Shown here: positions 6,923-8,781 of the stretch, one piece after another
How the letters are laid out: every line of letters begins with the position of its first letter
Numbering within the stretch: the first letter of the stretch is position 1
DNA from: DASRHD01 sp035499715
GTDB lineage: Bacteria > Verrucomicrobiota > Verrucomicrobiia > Opitutales > Opitutaceae
Length of the DNA: 8,781 bases
Direction: 5' to 3'
Assembly (NCBI GenBank): GCA_035499715.1
Contig: DATJYF010000005.1
Location: 1-8,781 of the forward strand
Position numbers and translations under genes: made by a program
The notes under the pieces: generated by a model
The model's input: only the letters and a program-made list of their open reading frames with translations
Databases searched by the model: none
Told to the model about the DNA's origin: nothing

Positions 6923-8338
6923 ATGGATCCCGTCCAGCCGCCTCCCCTCCTCGAATTGCGCCACGTCAGCCATGAATACGGCTCGGCGGCGCAGGAGCGG
7001 GATCTCGTCCTCAGCGACATCAATCTCGCCGTCCGCGAAAACGACGCCGTCGCGCTGCTCGGCCCCTCCGGCTGCGGCAAGTCGACCCTCCTGCGCATCA
7101 TGGCCGGCCTGATCACGCCGACCAAGGGCGAGGTCTACAACAAAAACATGCTGCTGCGCGGCGTCTCGCCCGGCGTCTCCATGGTCTTCCAGAACTTTGC
7201 GCTCTTCCCCTGGCTGACCGTGCGCGGCAACGTGCTTTTGCCCATCGGCAAGCTGCCGCCCGAGGAGCAGCAGCGCCGGCTCGAGGTCGTGCTCGATACC
7301 GTCGGACTCGGCGCCTACGAATACGCCTATCCGCGCGAACTTTCCGGCGGCATGAAACAGCGCGTCGGCATCGCCCGCGCCCTCATCGTCAATCCCGAGG
7401 TGCTGGCGATGGACGAGCCGTTCAGCGCGCTCGACGTGCTCACCGCCGAGACGCTCCGCAACGAAATCGCCCGCCTGCTCGCCGATCCCAACCACCCGCT
7501 GCGCACGATGGTCTTTGTCACGCACAACATTTCCGAGGCGGTCTACCTCGCCACGCGCATCGTCGTCATGGCGGCGCAGCCCGGTCGCGTCGACGTCGTC
7601 GTGCCCAATTCCCTGCCCTATCCGCGCGACCCCGACTCGCCCGAGTTCCGCAAGGTCGTCGAGCAGCTCCACTGCATCCTCACCCACACCAATCTGCCCG
7701 ACGTCGCGCCCGCCGAGGCCGGCAAGGTCGTCACCAGGGTGGACGAAACCCGCCGCCGCATCGCCCCGGTCTCGCTGCCCTACGTCACGCCCGGCGAAGT
7801 CCTCGGCCTGCTTTCGCTTCTCGGCGACACGCCGAGCGACGTCTTCGAACTCGCCGAGCGTTTCGGCAAGGAATTCGGCTACGTCGTCCGCGTGGTCAAG
7901 GCGGCCGAGTTGCTCGGCTTCGTCCAGACGCCCGAGCAGGACGTCATTCTCACGCCGCTCGGCCACGACGTTGTCGCCGCCTCGACCGAGGACCAGAAGC
8001 GCCTCGTGCGCGAGCAACTGATGAAGCTGAAAATCTTCGAGCTGCTTGTCCGCCTCATCCGCGTGCAGGAAAACCAGACCCTGCCCGACGAGGAGCTCAT
8101 GCGCGAGCTGCAGGCCGCGCTGCCGCACGAGAAGCCCCGCCCGCTTTTCCGCACCCTGCTCAGCTGGGGCCGTTACGCCGAAATCATCACCCACGATCAG
8201 CGTCATCATCTCGTCCATCTCTACAACGGCGGGGAGCACACGGCCATGCCGCCCGCCGCGCCCGGCGGCAACGGTTCGCCGCCGCCGGGTCCGCCGCCGT
8301 CCCAGCCCGCCCCGCCCTCGACTCCCCTCGCCGGCTGA
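6923..8338 (+). CDS. ABC transporter ATP-binding protein with C-terminal AAA-associated domain
   Basis: This 471-residue protein powers the fused permease encoded just upstream. Residues 1-230 are a complete ABC ATPase of the NitT/TauT type: Walker A GPSGCGKST (47-55), Q-loop Gln90 in MVFQNFALFPWLTV, signature LSGGMKQR (140-147), Walker B VLAMDEPF (160-167) with Glu165, D-loop SALD (168-171) and switch His201. Residues about 286-430 match the C-terminal AAA-associated domain (Pfam AAA_assoc_C, from memory). This looks like two winged-helix-like units: PGEVLGLLSLL... then KAAELLGFVQ...ILTPLGHDV. Such a domain could gate transport in response to a signal, but that is inference. Residues about 440-471 are a low-complexity Pro/Gly/Ser/Ala tail. 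The gene lies 59 bp after the permease. No Shine-Dalgarno motif precedes the ATG, which was chosen because the ABC fold begins nine residues later and the upstream in-frame sequence is the permease gene in another frame. Confidence 0.94.
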   Translation: MDPVQPPPLLELRHVSHEYGSAAQERDLVLSDINLAVRENDAVALLGPSGCGKSTLLRIMAGLITPTKGEVYNKNMLLRGVSPGVSMVFQNFALFPWLTVRGNVLLPIGKLPPEEQQRRLEVVLDTVGLGAYEYAYPRELSGGMKQRVGIARALIVNPEVLAMDEPFSALDVLTAETLRNEIARLLADPNHPLRTMVFVTHNISEAVYLATRIVVMAAQPGRVDVVVPNSLPYPRDPDSPEFRKVVEQLHCILTHTNLPDVAPAEAGKVVTRVDETRRRIAPVSLPYVTPGEVLGLLSLLGDTPSDVFELAERFGKEFGYVVRVVKAAELLGFVQTPEQDVILTPLGHDVVAASTEDQKRLVREQLMKLKIFELLVRLIRVQENQTLPDEELMRELQAALPHEKPRPLFRTLLSWGRYAEIITHDQRHHLVHLYNGGEHTAMPPAAPGGNGSPPPGPPPSQPAPPSTPLAG

Positions 8339-8344
8339 TTTCGC

Positions 8345-8366
8345 CAGCCGCGTCCTACGCGGGCTG
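8345..8366 (+). terminator. Stem-loop after the ABC operon (possible terminator, no T-tract)
   Basis: Positions 8345-8353 (CAGCCGCGT) pair with 8357-8366 (ACGCGGGCTG), giving nine base pairs with one bulged G and a 3-nt loop. The hairpin starts 7 nt after the ATPase stop, a typical place for 3'-end structure. A smaller CTGC/GCAG hairpin follows at about 8375-8385. No U-run follows either one, so termination here would have to be inefficient or Rho-dependent. The remainder up to 8456 shows no other clear signal beyond the start of the next gene. Confidence 0.35.
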
Positions 8367-8456
8367 CACGCCAGCTGCTTCGCAGTCGCTCTGCAGGAAG
8401 TAAAGCGCCCGTTGACGAAGATTGAAGCCCTCGTTTCCTCCCGATTGGATTACACC

Positions 8457-8781
8457 ATGAAACTGCCGTTTTATTGGGTTGATGCGTTTACCGACAAAAT
8501 TTTTCACGGCAATCCAGCAGGAATTTGTCCGCTTGATAAATGGCCGATGGACGAAGTGCTGCAGAAAATTGCCTTTGAAAATGGGCTGGCTGAAACGGCC
8601 TACTATGTGCCCGAAAACGATGGCTTCCGTTTGCGCTGGTTCACACCGCTCATGGAAGTCGATCTCTGCGGCCATGCCACGCTCGCCGCAGCGCACATCG
8701 CTTTCCACGAGCACAATTATCCAAAATCAACCGTCACTTTTCATTCGCGCTCGGGGCCGCTTCATGTGACCAGGCGTGACG
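8457..8781 (+). CDS. PhzF-family isomerase/epimerase-like protein (3' end cut by window edge)
   Basis: The 108 visible codons are the N-terminal part of a PhzF-family protein, a diaminopimelate-epimerase-like fold that is normally just under 300 residues. Family landmarks are clear: WVDAFT (7-12), HGNPAGIC (17-24), the NGLAETAYYV block (42-51) with the expected catalytic Glu46, LRWFTPLMEVDLCGHATLAAAH (59-80) with His73, and the start of the next strand, VTFHSRSGPL. In the phenazine enzyme the equivalent Glu acts as the acid/base in isomerising a dihydro-anthranilate intermediate. Most homologues outside phenazine clusters have no known substrate, and nothing here suggests phenazine synthesis, so no symbol is given. 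It begins 118 bp after the ABC ATPase, on the same strand but probably as a separate unit. Its first 30 codons have about 40% G/C at third positions against about 80% in the first 30 of the ATPase. No strong Shine-Dalgarno site is visible, only a weak GGA before the start. Confidence 0.93.
   Translation, partial: MKLPFYWVDAFTDKIFHGNPAGICPLDKWPMDEVLQKIAFENGLAETAYYVPENDGFRLRWFTPLMEVDLCGHATLAAAHIAFHEHNYPKSTVTFHSRSGPLHVTRRD

Noticed and set aside
6908..8239. Minus-strand open frame opposite the ABC ATPase
   Set aside because: The plus strand has complete Walker A, signature, Walker B and switch motifs; the antisense product is of biased composition only.
1..8781. Mobile elements, CRISPR array, tRNA or attachment sites
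   Set aside because: No transposase, terminal inverted repeats, regularly spaced repeats, tRNA-like cloverleaf or integrase is visible; the genes are ordinary chromosomal families.

Overview
The window most likely comes from a high-GC Gram-negative bacterium of the Verrucomicrobiota, perhaps an Opitutaceae relative. That placement is inference: it rests on the style of the porin/PstS pair, the very high GC at third codon positions in the central genes, and the scarcity of Shine-Dalgarno motifs. No rRNA or other taxonomic marker is present. I see no tRNA, insertion sequence, CRISPR array or phage gene.

Layout. (1) Positions 1-2271, minus strand: a phosphate module. An outer-membrane porin is followed 115 bp downstream by pstS, the periplasmic phosphate-binding protein, whose last residues run off the left edge. 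A perfect 10-bp stem-loop sits between the two genes. Upstream of the porin is a short regulatory region with a good -10/-35 pair and a second candidate site resembling a degenerate PHO box. (2) Positions 2462-4993, minus strand: a complete bacterial SNF2/HepA-type DEAD/H helicase with an unusual N-terminal region. (3) Positions 4994-5126: a divergent intergenic region. (4) Positions 5127-8338, plus strand: a two-gene ABC importer. It consists of one polypeptide carrying two fused NitT/TauT-type permease domains and an ATPase with a C-terminal AAA-associated domain and a proline-rich tail. No substrate-binding protein is encoded beside it, so the substrate is unknown. (5) Positions 8457-8781, plus strand: the start of a PhzF-family isomerase/epimerase-like gene, cut by the right edge and less GC-biased than the transporter genes.

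How the parts relate. The porin and PstS plausibly form one uptake route, with the porin passing phosphate across the outer membrane and PstS binding it in the periplasm; the inner-membrane PstCAB genes would lie beyond the left edge. The helicase and the ABC importer are transcribed away from each other and show no obvious functional link. The importer is the least characterised part of the window, because its duplicated permease and regulatory-looking ATPase tail belong to a family whose substrates are poorly defined. I did not find convincing evidence of a wholly new system.
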